A stretch of DNA of 64,000 nucleotides from AP-15 sp963755435 (GTDB taxonomy: Bacteria; Pseudomonadota; Alphaproteobacteria; ATCC43930; CGMCC-115725), in assembly GCA_963755435.1 (NCBI GenBank), contig CAVWJX010000005.1:186001-250000 (forward strand). The letters run 5' to 3'. Positions 17,775-25,550 of the stretch are shown here, piece after piece; within the stretch, counting starts at the first letter, position 1, and every line of letters starts with the position of its first letter. Position numbers and translations under genes: made by a program. Below the pieces are notes generated by a model, which saw only the letters and a list, made by a program, of their open reading frames with translations, was not told the origin of the DNA and searched no databases.

Positions 17775-18176
17775 ATGCCGAGGCTGACCTTACGCATCGA
17801 TTTCGACGGTGGCCGGGCGATCGGCCCGGGCAAGATCAAGCTCTTGGAACTGATCGACAGCCTGGGCTCGATCGCTGCCGCCGGGCGGCAGATGAACATG
17901 TCCTATCGCCGCGCCTGGCTCCTGGTCGACAGCGTCAACCGCTGCTTCCGGCAGCCGGTGGTCGCCTCGCAGGCGGGCGGCCAGCATGGCGGCGGCGCTT
18001 CGCTGACCGTGCTCGGCCATGCGGTGGTCGGCCATTACCGGGCGGTCGAGAGTGCGGCGCAGAATGCCGGCGCCGCCGATATCGCCGCGTTGTCGGCCGT
18101 TCTCGCCGAGCCTGGCCCGGAGCCGGCCGAGGCCGCGGGCAGGAAACCCCACCGGCTGGCGCTGAGCGTCACCTGA
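17775..18176 (+). CDS. ModE-type molybdenum-responsive regulator, DNA-binding domain only
   Basis: A 133-residue winged-helix protein matching the N-terminal LysR-like domain of ModE: IGPGKIKLLELIDSLGSI, then AAAGRQMNMSYRRAWLLVDS (the recognition helix region), then GGGASLTVLGHAVVGHYRAV. The two molybdate-binding TOBE repeats of full ModE are absent, so molybdate sensing may rely on another protein; the Mop molbindin at 19215 is an obvious candidate partner, which is speculation. GGAGG lies 8 nt before the ATG. It follows the transporter by 150 bp on the same strand and is the expected ligand of the Mo-box at 14761. Confidence 0.88.
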   Translation: MPRLTLRIDFDGGRAIGPGKIKLLELIDSLGSIAAAGRQMNMSYRRAWLLVDSVNRCFRQPVVASQAGGQHGGGASLTVLGHAVVGHYRAVESAAQNAGAADIAALSAVLAEPGPEPAEAAGRKPHRLALSVT

Positions 18177-18181
18177 GGCGG

Positions 18182-19096
18182 CTAGGCGACCCGGGCGGCT
18201 GGCCCGGCGGCCCGGCGGGCGAGAACCATCTTTTGCGCCGAGCGGCCGAGGAAATGGTAGCCCGACCCGCCCTCGGCGAGCAGGTCGAGAAATGCATCCG
18301 GCGCGGTGATCCGCGCACAGCCCAGAACATCGGCGCCGCGGGCGAGAAACGCATCCGGCAGCATCCCGACGGTCGGGCCGACGACGGTGACGCGCGCCTC
18401 GGGCCGGGCCAGAGCCAGCAGATTTTCGAGCGAGCCATTGACCAGGGCCGAGCCGGTGATCAGCGCCACGTCGGCCTGCGGCAGGATGTCGGGCGCCTGC
18501 TCCGCCGGACGGAAAAACGGCAGCTCATCGGCTTTCAGCGTGGCCGGGTCCTGCTCCAGCACCAGATAGGACTGGCCGCGCCGCTTCAGCTCCTTGAGGA
18601 ACGGGACAAAGGCGCCGACTACGACGACCCGGTCGCCGCGGCGGATTTCGGTCGCAGCGAACGCGTCGATGCCTGGGCACAGCTCGATTTCGGGGTGCGG
18701 ACGGCGGCGCCAGCAATGATCGGCGAGCGCATTGACCGCAGCGATCCCGACCGCGCGGCGGATGCCGTGTGCCGAGAGCGCCTCGCCCGCCAGATCGGCG
18801 GCGGGCCGGCCGGCGAGCTTGCCGGGGAACGGCATCGCCATCGCCGAGCTCGGGCAGCATACCGCCTCGGGGATCGTCTTGAGCGGCGTGGCGCAGCAGC
18901 CGGCACTGCCGGTCGAAAGCTTGACCCCGGTGAAAAACAGCCCGACCACCGCCCGGTCCACCACGATGGTGTCGAGCTCGGGGCCGAGAATGGCGCCGAT
19001 CGTCGCGATCGTCTCGGCGAGGATCGTGCCCCCTCGATCCGGCATCGGCGGCTCCGTTTTTGCTGCGGCCATCGTCATATCCGTTGGCATCGCCAT
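18182..19096 (-). CDS. DUF4213/DUF364 family protein (putative heavy-metal chelation)
   Basis: A roughly 304-residue protein with an enolase-N-like first half (DUF4213) and a Rossmann-like second half (DUF364). DUF364 features seen are DRVVVVGAFVPFLKEL, ADVALITGSALVNGSLENLL and VTVVGPTVGMLPDAFLARGAD. A cysteine-rich segment, GSAGCCATPLKTIPEAVCCP near residues 70-90, is consistent with metal binding. The function of the family is not established. The start is uncertain: ATGs at 19096, 19090, 19078 and 19072 are all in frame with no clear ribosome binding site. It is convergent with modE and divergent from mop, so it sits within the molybdenum cluster. Confidence 0.78.
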   Translation of the reverse strand: MAMPTDMTMAAAKTEPPMPDRGGTILAETIATIGAILGPELDTIVVDRAVVGLFFTGVKLSTGSAGCCATPLKTIPEAVCCPSSAMAMPFPGKLAGRPAADLAGEALSAHGIRRAVGIAAVNALADHCWRRRPHPEIELCPGIDAFAATEIRRGDRVVVVGAFVPFLKELKRRGQSYLVLEQDPATLKADELPFFRPAEQAPDILPQADVALITGSALVNGSLENLLALARPEARVTVVGPTVGMLPDAFLARGADVLGCARITAPDAFLDLLAEGGSGYHFLGRSAQKMVLARRAAGPAARVA

Positions 19097-19214
19097 ATCC
19101 GATAGAATAGATCGACGGCGCGCCCCGCCAAAGGATTTTCCCCGGCGTTGCCGCGCGCTGTCGAGAAGCTGCAATTCCCGGTCGCCAAGGGCCGGTCTCG
19201 AAAGGAGTATCCGA

Positions 19215-19421
19215 ATGAAGCTCAGCGCCCGCAATCAGCTCAAGGGCAAGATCGTCGCGGTGACCAAGGGTCAGACCACGGCGCATGTCCGCATCGACAT
19301 CGGCGGCGGGGTGATCGTGACCTCGTCGATCACCAACGCGGCGGTCGACGATCTCGGCCTCAAAGTCGGCGACGAGGCGTTCGCGGTGATCAAAGCCTCG
19401 GACGTGATGGTCGCCAAGTGA
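19215..19421 (+). CDS. mop: Molbindin (Mop), single-TOBE molybdate-binding protein
   Basis: A 68-residue protein that is one complete Mop/TOBE domain: MKLSARNQLKGKIVAVTKGQ, TTAHVRIDIGGG, VTSSITNAAVDDLGLKVGDE and AFAVIKASDVMVAK. Molbindins assemble into hexamers and store or buffer molybdate in the cytoplasm. AAAGGAG (19201-19207) lies 7 nt before the ATG, one of the best ribosome binding sites in the window. Its position near the transporter and ModE-type regulator fits a role in molybdenum homeostasis. Confidence 0.93.
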   Translation: MKLSARNQLKGKIVAVTKGQTTAHVRIDIGGGVIVTSSITNAAVDDLGLKVGDEAFAVIKASDVMVAK

Positions 19422-19431
19422 GGCCGAGCCG

Positions 19432-19911
19432 TTAGGGTTTGCCGTCGGCCCAGCTGGCATGGGCCTTGTAGAGCGAGATGGTCGAGAGCCCCATCTTGGC
19501 GCTGGCGTCCTTGATCTGCCGGCTATAGGCGACATAGATCAGCGTGTCGTTCTTCTGGTCGTAGATGCGCCGCACCGCGATCGATTTGAAGAACAGGCTC
19601 ATCTTCTGCGAAAACACCTCCGCGCCCTTGGCACCGAGCGCGATCTTGCCGATCACGACCGGCCCGGTCTGGCTGCACGAAATGGCGCTGTTCGACGGGT
19701 TCTCGAACCAGTTGCCCTTGGTCAGCCGGTCGATCACGCTGCGGTCGAAATGGACGATGTGACAGGTGACCCCGGCGACCTGCGGATCGGCGAAGGCCTC
19801 GACGACGAGCCCGTTGCCGGTCCAGTCATTGCTGAAGCGGCCGACCTGCTCGGCCTGCGCCCCGCCCGCGGCAATGCAGAGGAGGAAGGCGATCACGGCG
19901 GAGAATTTCAT
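19432..19911 (-). CDS. creA: CreA family protein
   Basis: A 159-residue exported protein. A signal peptide (MKFSAVIAFLLCIAAGGAQA) is followed by the CreA domain: VGRFSNDWTGNGLVVEAFAD, VAGVTCHIVHFDR, ENPSNSAISCSQTGPV, and the C-terminal RIYDQKNDTLIYVAYSR. CreA was named for proximity to the E. coli creABCD locus; its role in the periplasm is unknown. GGGAG precedes the ATG at 19911, which also gives the proper signal peptide; the frame open further upstream is discarded. It is convergent with mop. Confidence 0.92.
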   Translation of the reverse strand: MKFSAVIAFLLCIAAGGAQAEQVGRFSNDWTGNGLVVEAFADPQVAGVTCHIVHFDRSVIDRLTKGNWFENPSNSAISCSQTGPVVIGKIALGAKGAEVFSQKMSLFFKSIAVRRIYDQKNDTLIYVAYSRQIKDASAKMGLSTISLYKAHASWADGKP

Positions 19912-20085
19912 CGGGCTCTCCCTTGAATGGCTGGCGAATGGTGTGCTGGCGGATTGATTCATTGTCGGCATGCGGTCCGCCCAGAGCGTAGCCCGGCAGA
20001 GCCGGCGGAAGACAGGCTGAACGCGCATCGCGGAGGTTATAGGCGCCGGGCACCGCCGTTAGGGCCGCCGGAGCGTTAGCGATCT

Positions 20086-21522
20086 ATGCCCGACAGCGCC
20101 GGCATCATCGAAACCGACATCCCGGCCCGGCTCGACCGGCTGCCGTGGACCCGTTTTCACAGCCTGGTGGTGGCCGCGCTCGGCATCACCTGGATCCTCG
20201 ACGGGCTCGAAGTGACCCTGGCCGGCTCGATCGCCGGCGCCCTGGAGGAAAGCCCGGTCCTGCATTTCTCCCCCGCCGAGGTCGGCGCGGTCGGCAGCGC
20301 CTATCTCGCCGGTGCGGTCGTCGGGGCGCTGCTGTTCGGCTACCTGACCGATCGCTTCGGCCGCCGCAAATTGTTCTTCGTGACCCTGGGTCTCTACCTG
20401 ACCGCCACCGCGGCCACCGCCGGCTCGTGGGATTTCTGGAGCTTTGCGCTGTTCCGTTTTCTGACCGGCGCGGGCATCGGCGGCGAGTATACGGCGATCA
20501 ACTCGGCGATCCAGGAGTTGGTGCCGGCGCGCTTCCGCGGCCGCACCGATCTGGCGATCAACGGCAGCTTCTGGCTCGGTGCAGCGCTCGGCGCCGGCGG
20601 CGCGGTGACGGTCTTGCAGCCCGGCTGGCTGCCCGCCGATATCGGCTGGCGGGTGGCGTTCGGGATCGGCGCCGTGCTCGGCCTCGGCATTCTGCTGTTG
20701 CGCCGGCGGATTCCGGAAAGCCCGCGCTGGCTGATGCTGCACGACCGGCTGGGGGAGGCCGAGGACGTGATCGGCGCGATCGAGCGCCGGGTCGGGACCG
20801 GCGCCGCGGCCCCGCTGCCGCCGAGCGCGCGCATCCGCCTCACCGCCGCCTCGCGCACCCCCGTGGCGCGCATGGCGCTGGCGATCTTGCGCGACTATCC
20901 GCAGCGCGCCCTCCTGGGCCTGGTGCTGATGGCGGCGCAGGCGTTCTTCTACAATGCGATCTTCTTTTCCTACGCGCTGGTGCTGACCCGGTTCTACGCG
21001 GTGCCGTCGGCTTCGGTCGGCTGGTACATCCTGCCCTTTGCCCTCGGCAATTTTCTCGGGCCGCTGCTGCTCGGGCCGCTGTTCGACACGCTTGGCCGCA
21101 AGCCGATGATCGGCGTCACCTATGCCCTCTCGGGGGTGCTGCTGGCGATCGTCGGCTGGCTGTTCGGCCACGGTTGGCTCAACGCCGTCGAGCTGACCCT
21201 GTGCTGGACCGGCATCTTCTTTTTTGCCTCGGCCGCGGCGAGTGCCGCCTATCTGACGGTCAGCGAGAGCTTTCCGTTGGAGGCGCGCGCCCTCGCCATC
21301 GCCCTCTTCTATGCGCTCGGCACCGCGACCGGCGGGGTGGTCTCGCCGTGGCTCTTCGGCATGCTGATCGGCAGCGGCGAGCGCGGCGCGGTGTTCGCCG
21401 GCTATCTGGTCGGCGCCGCCCTGATGATCGCGGCGGCACTGACCGAGTTCGCGATCGGCATCAAGGCCGAGCGCCAGCCGCTTGAACGCGTGGCGCGGCC
21501 GCTGTCGATCCTCGCCGACTAG
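20086..21522 (+). CDS. MFS transporter, sugar/metabolite:H+ symporter-like
   Basis: A 478-residue inner-membrane protein with about 12 hydrophobic segments. The conserved inter-helix loops are visible in both halves: GYLTDRFGRRKLF after helix 2 and FDTLGRKPMIGVTY after helix 8. RIPESPRWLML at the central loop resembles the sugar-porter signature. FRFLTGAGIGGEYTAINSAI is typical of the metabolite-proton symporter branch (as in aromatic-acid and alpha-ketoglutarate carriers). The N-terminus contains LPWTRFHSLVVAALGITWILDG, also seen in that branch. The substrate is not predictable. It stands alone between creA and a small hypothetical gene. Confidence 0.87.
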   Translation: MPDSAGIIETDIPARLDRLPWTRFHSLVVAALGITWILDGLEVTLAGSIAGALEESPVLHFSPAEVGAVGSAYLAGAVVGALLFGYLTDRFGRRKLFFVTLGLYLTATAATAGSWDFWSFALFRFLTGAGIGGEYTAINSAIQELVPARFRGRTDLAINGSFWLGAALGAGGAVTVLQPGWLPADIGWRVAFGIGAVLGLGILLLRRRIPESPRWLMLHDRLGEAEDVIGAIERRVGTGAAAPLPPSARIRLTAASRTPVARMALAILRDYPQRALLGLVLMAAQAFFYNAIFFSYALVLTRFYAVPSASVGWYILPFALGNFLGPLLLGPLFDTLGRKPMIGVTYALSGVLLAIVGWLFGHGWLNAVELTLCWTGIFFFASAAASAAYLTVSESFPLEARALAIALFYALGTATGGVVSPWLFGMLIGSGERGAVFAGYLVGAALMIAAALTEFAIGIKAERQPLERVARPLSILAD

Positions 21523-21551
21523 GCCCCAGCATCGCGGGCCCCAGCATCGCG
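21522..21551. repeat. 15-bp direct duplication after the MFS stop codon
   Basis: GGCCCCAGCATCGCG occurs twice in tandem at 21522-21536 and 21537-21551, beginning with the last base of the transporter's TAG stop. Confidence 0.85.
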
Positions 21552-21716
21552 GGCCGGCGCGTCGTGGCCGGCAGGCTCGTCCGCGAACCGAGCTGATTGA
21601 CGCAGTTTGGGACGGGTTTGCGGCGAAATGGGCGCGCTGTGAGGCGGCTCACAGTCCTCCGCGGCATCGGATGCTATCTCTCAGGACAGATAGAAACACC
21701 CCTTCAGGAGCCCGTT

Positions 21717-21953
21717 ATGACCGCACGAAACCCCAGGCTGCTGCGCTGGACCGAGGAGGTCGAGGCCGACCATGTCCGGGCGCTGGCCATCCTCGAGCCC
21801 GAACCGCAGAGTGCGGCTGCTCAGCCGAAAGCCGTCGCCGGGCAGCGGCTTGCCGCGCCGGGCGCGCCACGAGGCTTGCTGCCCCGGCTGCGGGGCTGGT
21901 TCGCCGGTCCCGATCCGCAGATTGGGCGAGACGGCGATCGGCCGGACGGCTAA
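21717..21953 (+). CDS. Hypothetical small protein
   Basis: A 78-residue protein with no recognised domain. The N-terminal third (PRLLRWTEEVEADHVRALAI) looks helical; the rest is Pro/Ala/Arg-rich and probably disordered (RGLLPRLRGWFAGPDPQIG). The reason to call it is the ribosome binding site AGGAG at 21705-21709, 7 nt before ATG 21717. It precedes the Crp/Fnr regulator by 127 bp on the same strand. Confidence 0.5.
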   Translation: MTARNPRLLRWTEEVEADHVRALAILEPEPQSAAAQPKAVAGQRLAAPGAPRGLLPRLRGWFAGPDPQIGRDGDRPDG

Positions 21954-22080
21954 GATCAGCCCTCGTTTTGGGTTAATTCACCGTTCCGTCACGGTCGCGC
22001 GGCGCCCGCCAAGCTCGTTCCGGCGCGATGGCCGCGTTGCGGACGGGCCCCGACGGGGCCGGTGCAAGGCTCGGAGGACC

Positions 22081-22779
22081 ATGATGTCGGGTCCGACCTA
22101 TCAGGAAAAGCGGCAGATTTTCGAGCGGCACTTTCTGCTCGGCAAGCTCGGCGGCGACGAGATCGACGCCCTGGTGACCTATTCGCGGGTCGAGCGCTAT
22201 GCGGCCGGGCAGGAGATCTTCGCCAAAGGCTCGCCCGGCCAGAGCATGATGGCGGTGCTGCGCGGCAGCGTCAGGATCAGCTCGCTCTCATTGGGCGGCA
22301 AGGAGATCGTCCTCAACATCATCCATCAGGGCGAGATCTTTGGCGAGATTGCCTTGCTCGACGGCGGCGAGCGCACCGGCGACGCGATCGCGATCAGCGA
22401 CTGCGAGCTGCTGGTCCTGACCCGCCGCGACTTCATGCCGTTTCTCGAAAACCACGCCGACATCTGCCTGACCCTGATCCGGATCCTGTGCCAGCGTCTG
22501 CGGCGCACCAGCGAGCAGGTCGAGGACGTGCTGTTCCGCCACCTCGAAGCCCGGATCGCCAAGGCCCTGCTGCATCTTGCCGAGCGCCCTGGCGGCCCGG
22601 ATATCCACGGCTCGATGCCCGAATTGCACCTGTCGCAGGGCGAGCTCGGCAACATCGTCGGCAGCTCGCGCGAGAGCGTCAACAAGCAGCTGCAAGTCTG
22701 GCACCGCGCCGGACTGATCGAACTCGCCAAAGGCTCGATCGTGATCCGCGACGCCCGCGCCATCGAGCAGCTGATCTGA
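22081..22779 (+). CDS. Crp/Fnr family transcriptional regulator
   Basis: A 232-residue regulator. Residues about 20-140 form the cyclic-nucleotide-binding-type beta barrel (AAGQEIFAKGSPGQSMMAVL, GGKEIVLNIIHQGEIFGEIA, DGGERTGDAIAISDCELLVL). The dimerisation helix is around LTLIRILCQRLRRTSEQVED. The C-terminal Crp-type helix-turn-helix contains LSQGELGNIVGSSRESVNKQ. No cysteine cluster for an Fe-S centre is present, so it is not a classical FNR oxygen sensor; the FGEIALLDGGERT segment keeps the phosphate-binding cassette shape. CGGAGG precedes ATG 22081. It lies upstream of the exonuclease-ligase pair, which may or may not be its target. Confidence 0.9.
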   Translation: MMSGPTYQEKRQIFERHFLLGKLGGDEIDALVTYSRVERYAAGQEIFAKGSPGQSMMAVLRGSVRISSLSLGGKEIVLNIIHQGEIFGEIALLDGGERTGDAIAISDCELLVLTRRDFMPFLENHADICLTLIRILCQRLRRTSEQVEDVLFRHLEARIAKALLHLAERPGGPDIHGSMPELHLSQGELGNIVGSSRESVNKQLQVWHRAGLIELAKGSIVIRDARAIEQLI

Positions 22780-22885
22780 GCGAAGGCGCCGCGCCGCCAA
22801 TCTCGCCGGCCAAGCGCCGCCGCGGTTTTGGCCCCGGCGGCGACGCCCCATATGCAGGCGATCTCCGACCCTCGCCAGATGCCCG

Positions 22886-23902
22886 ATGCCGATCGCCGCG
22901 CCGCGGCCCCAGAGCTGGATCAAGACGACCGCATCCGGGCTTTATTGCGAGCCCGGCGATTTCCACATCGACCCGCTGCGGCCGTCGCCGCGCGCCGTGA
23001 TCACGCACGGGCATGGCGATCATGCCCGTGCCGGCAATGGCCGGGTGCTGGCCACCGCCGAGACCATCGCGATCATGCAGGCGCGCTATGGCGAATCGGC
23101 GGCCGGCGTCGTGCAGCCGCTCGCTTCTGGCGAGGCCCTGACCGTCGGCGCGGTGCAGGTCCGGCTGGTGCCGGCCGGCCACGTGCTCGGCAGCGCTCAG
23201 ATCGTGCTCGATTACCGCGGCTGCCGGGTCGTCGTCTCCGGCGACTATAAGCGCCGTCCCGATCCGACTTGCGCTCCGTTCGAGCCGCAGAATTGCGATC
23301 TCTTCATCACCGAGGCGACCTTTGGACTGCCGGTCTTCCATCACCCTCCGGACCGCCAGGAGATCGACAAGCTTTTGCATTCCGTTGGGTTATTTCCGGA
23401 GCGCTGTCACCTCGTCGGGGTCTACGCGCTCGGCAAATGCCAGCGCGTGCTGGCCCTGCTGCGGCGGGCCGGATACGAGGAGCCGGTTTATCTGCACGGC
23501 GCGCTGATCGGCCTCTCCGAGCTCTATGAGCGGTTCGGCGTAGCGCTCGGGCCGGTATTGCCGGCGACCGGGGTTGCGCGCGAGGCGCTCCGCGGCCGCA
23601 TCGTGCTGGCCCCGCCGGCGGCACTCGCCGACATCTGGTCGCGGCGCCTGCCCGACCCGCTGGTGGCCCTCGCCTCGGGCTGGATGCGGGTGCGCCAGCG
23701 CGCCAAGGCGGCCGGGGTCGAGCTGCCGCTGGTGGTTTCCGACCATGCCGATTGGGATGAGCTGACCGCGACCCTCGACGCGGTCGCCGCCGACGAGATC
23801 TGGGTCACCCACGGGCGCGAGGAGGCGCTGGTCCACTACGCCACGACCAAGGGCTACCGCGCCCGGGCGTTGGCGCTGAGCGGCTTCGAGGAGGACGAGT
23901 GA
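22886..23902 (+). CDS. Ligase-associated DNA exonuclease (metallo-beta-lactamase fold)
   Basis: A 338-residue MBL-fold nuclease of the type always found with the PP_1105-like ATP-dependent DNA ligase. The metal-binding HxHxDH is in ITHGHGDHARAG, and further ligands are expected in VPAGHVLGSAQI and VVSGDYKRR. VVSDHADWDEL and WVTHGREEALVHY close the beta-CASP-like part. It overlaps the ligase by 4 nt (GTGA), so the two are translated together, presumably as a DNA end-processing and sealing unit. The helicase and metallophosphoesterase that complete this module in other genomes are not here. Confidence 0.9.
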   Translation: MPIAAPRPQSWIKTTASGLYCEPGDFHIDPLRPSPRAVITHGHGDHARAGNGRVLATAETIAIMQARYGESAAGVVQPLASGEALTVGAVQVRLVPAGHVLGSAQIVLDYRGCRVVVSGDYKRRPDPTCAPFEPQNCDLFITEATFGLPVFHHPPDRQEIDKLLHSVGLFPERCHLVGVYALGKCQRVLALLRRAGYEEPVYLHGALIGLSELYERFGVALGPVLPATGVAREALRGRIVLAPPAALADIWSRRLPDPLVALASGWMRVRQRAKAAGVELPLVVSDHADWDELTATLDAVAADEIWVTHGREEALVHYATTKGYRARALALSGFEEDE

Positions 23903-25512
23903 ACCGCTTCGCCGCTTTGCTCGACGCGCTGCTGTTCACGCCTTCGCGCCTCGGCAAATTGCGGCTGATGCGGGAATATTTCGCTGCCGAGGCCGATCCC
24001 GAGCGCGGCTGGGCGTTGGCGGCGCTGACCGGCGAATTGTCCTTTGCCGAGGCCAAGCCCGGCCAGGTGCGCGCCCTCGCCGCGGCGCGGGTGGACCCGG
24101 AGCTCTTCGGCTGGTCCTACGATTTTGTCGGCGACCTGGCCGAGACCGTGGCGCTGATCTGGCCCGAGCCCGCGGTCGCGCAGAGCGGCGTCCCGAGCCT
24201 TTCGGAGATCGTCGAGCAGCTCGCGGCGGCCAGCCGGGCCGAGGTTGCGAGCCTGCTCGAACCCTGGCTCGACGCGCTCGATGCGACCGGGCGCTGGGCG
24301 CTCTTGAAGCTCGTCACCGGCAGCCTGCGGATCGGGGTCTCGGCGCGGCTCGCCAAGGTGGCGCTCGCCGAATGGGCCGAGGTGCCGGTCGACCGCATCG
24401 AAGAGGTCTGGCACGGGCTCGAACCGCCTTACCAGCCGCTGTTCGCCTGGCTCGAAGGCCGCGCGCCGGCGCCGCAGCCGGGCGAGCTGCCGAATTTCAG
24501 CCCATTGATGCTGGCCCAGCCGCTCGACGACGCCGAACTCGCCGCACTCGATCCGCGCGATTACCTGGCCGAGTGGAAATGGGACGGCATCCGCGTCCAG
24601 CTGGTCGCCCGCGGCGGCCACAAGCGGCTCTATTCGCGCTCCGGCGACGAGATCGGCGCGGCCTTTCCGGAGATCGGCGCGGCCATGCCAGACGGGACCA
24701 TGCCAGACGGGACCATGCCGGACGAGACGGTGTCCGACGCGGTCACCCTCGACGGCGAGCTCCTGGTCGTGCGCGATGGCGCGGTGGCGCCGTTCAACGA
24801 TTTGCAGCAGCGACTGAACCGCAAGACGCCGACCGCGAAGATGGTGGCCGAGTTTCCGGCAGCGGTGCGCCTTTACGACATCCTGCGCGAGGGCAGCGAG
24901 GATCTGCGCGGCTTGGCTTTCGCCGAGCGCCGAAAGCGGCTCGAAGCCTGGTACGCACGGGCGCCGCGACCCGGCCTCGATTTGTCGCCGCTGGTGCCGT
25001 TCTCCGGCTGGGACGAGCTGCGCCAACTGCGCGACGGCGCGCGCGAGCGCGGCATCGAGGGGCTGATGCTGAAGCGGGCCAACTCGCTCTACGTCGCCGG
25101 CCGGCCGAAGGGCCCGTGGTTCAAGTGGAAGCGCGGTGCCTTGACCCTCGACACGGTGCTGATGTACGCCCAGCGCGGCCACGGCAAGCGCTCGTCATTC
25201 TATTCCGACTACACCTTCGGCGCCTGGGCCGGCGACCGGCTGGTGCCGGTCGGCAAGGCCTATTCGGGCTTTACCGATGATGAATTGCGCCGCCTCGACC
25301 GCTGGGTGCGCAACCACACGGTCGAGCGCTACGGCCCGGTGCGCGAAGTGGCGCCCGAGATCGTGCTCGAGATCGCCTTCGACAGCGTGCACCGCTCAAC
25401 CCGCCACAAATCGGGTGTGGCGATGCGTTTCCCGCGGGTCCACCGCATCCGCTGGGACAAGCCGGTCGGCGAAGCCGACACCTTGGCGACTTTGGAAAAG
25501 TTGCTGACCTGA
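23899..25512 (+). CDS. ATP-dependent DNA ligase (PP_1105 / LigB-like family)
   Basis: A 537-residue ligase for strand sealing in DNA repair. An N-terminal DNA-binding domain (residues 1-200) precedes the adenylation domain, with nucleotide-accepting Lys227 in EWKWDGIRVQ. Further motifs are TLDGELLV, GLMLKRANSLY and GPWFKWKRG. The C-terminal OB-fold (from about 430) ends MRFPRVHRIRWDKP. The GTG start overlaps the exonuclease stop codon, with GAGGA just upstream. An in-frame 15-bp tandem triplication (24685-24729) adds MPDGTMPDGTMPDET at residues 263-277 between motif I and TLDGELLV, in a surface-loop position. All motifs remain intact. Confidence 0.92.
   Translation: MNRFAALLDALLFTPSRLGKLRLMREYFAAEADPERGWALAALTGELSFAEAKPGQVRALAAARVDPELFGWSYDFVGDLAETVALIWPEPAVAQSGVPSLSEIVEQLAAASRAEVASLLEPWLDALDATGRWALLKLVTGSLRIGVSARLAKVALAEWAEVPVDRIEEVWHGLEPPYQPLFAWLEGRAPAPQPGELPNFSPLMLAQPLDDAELAALDPRDYLAEWKWDGIRVQLVARGGHKRLYSRSGDEIGAAFPEIGAAMPDGTMPDGTMPDETVSDAVTLDGELLVVRDGAVAPFNDLQQRLNRKTPTAKMVAEFPAAVRLYDILREGSEDLRGLAFAERRKRLEAWYARAPRPGLDLSPLVPFSGWDELRQLRDGARERGIEGLMLKRANSLYVAGRPKGPWFKWKRGALTLDTVLMYAQRGHGKRSSFYSDYTFGAWAGDRLVPVGKAYSGFTDDELRRLDRWVRNHTVERYGPVREVAPEIVLEIAFDSVHRSTRHKSGVAMRFPRVHRIRWDKPVGEADTLATLEKLLT
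24685..24729 (+). repeat. In-frame 15-bp tandem repeat inside the DNA ligase gene
   Basis: Two identical units ATGCCAGACGGGACC (24685-24699, 24700-24714) and a third with two changes (24715-24729). Translation gives MPDGT, MPDGT, MPDET, so the length of this ligase loop could vary between strains without breaking the frame. Confidence 0.92.
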
Positions 25513-25515
25513 AGT

Positions 25516-25531
25516 CGCAAGCCGGCTTGCG
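25516..25531. terminator. Palindrome between convergent ligase and monooxygenase genes
   Basis: CGCAAG-CCGG-CTTGCG is a perfect 16-bp palindrome 4 bp after the ligase stop. It can form a 6-bp stem with a 4-nt loop. There is no T-run on either side, so the terminator role is only suggested by its position. Confidence 0.4.
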
Positions 25532-25550
25532 GCCAAGGTTCCGCTTGCGG

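Noticed and set aside
19070..19110. Second Mo-box upstream of the DUF364 gene, from repeated CATATCCG
   Set aside because: The two CATATCCG copies are direct repeats and not an inverted pair, so they do not fit a ModE operator.
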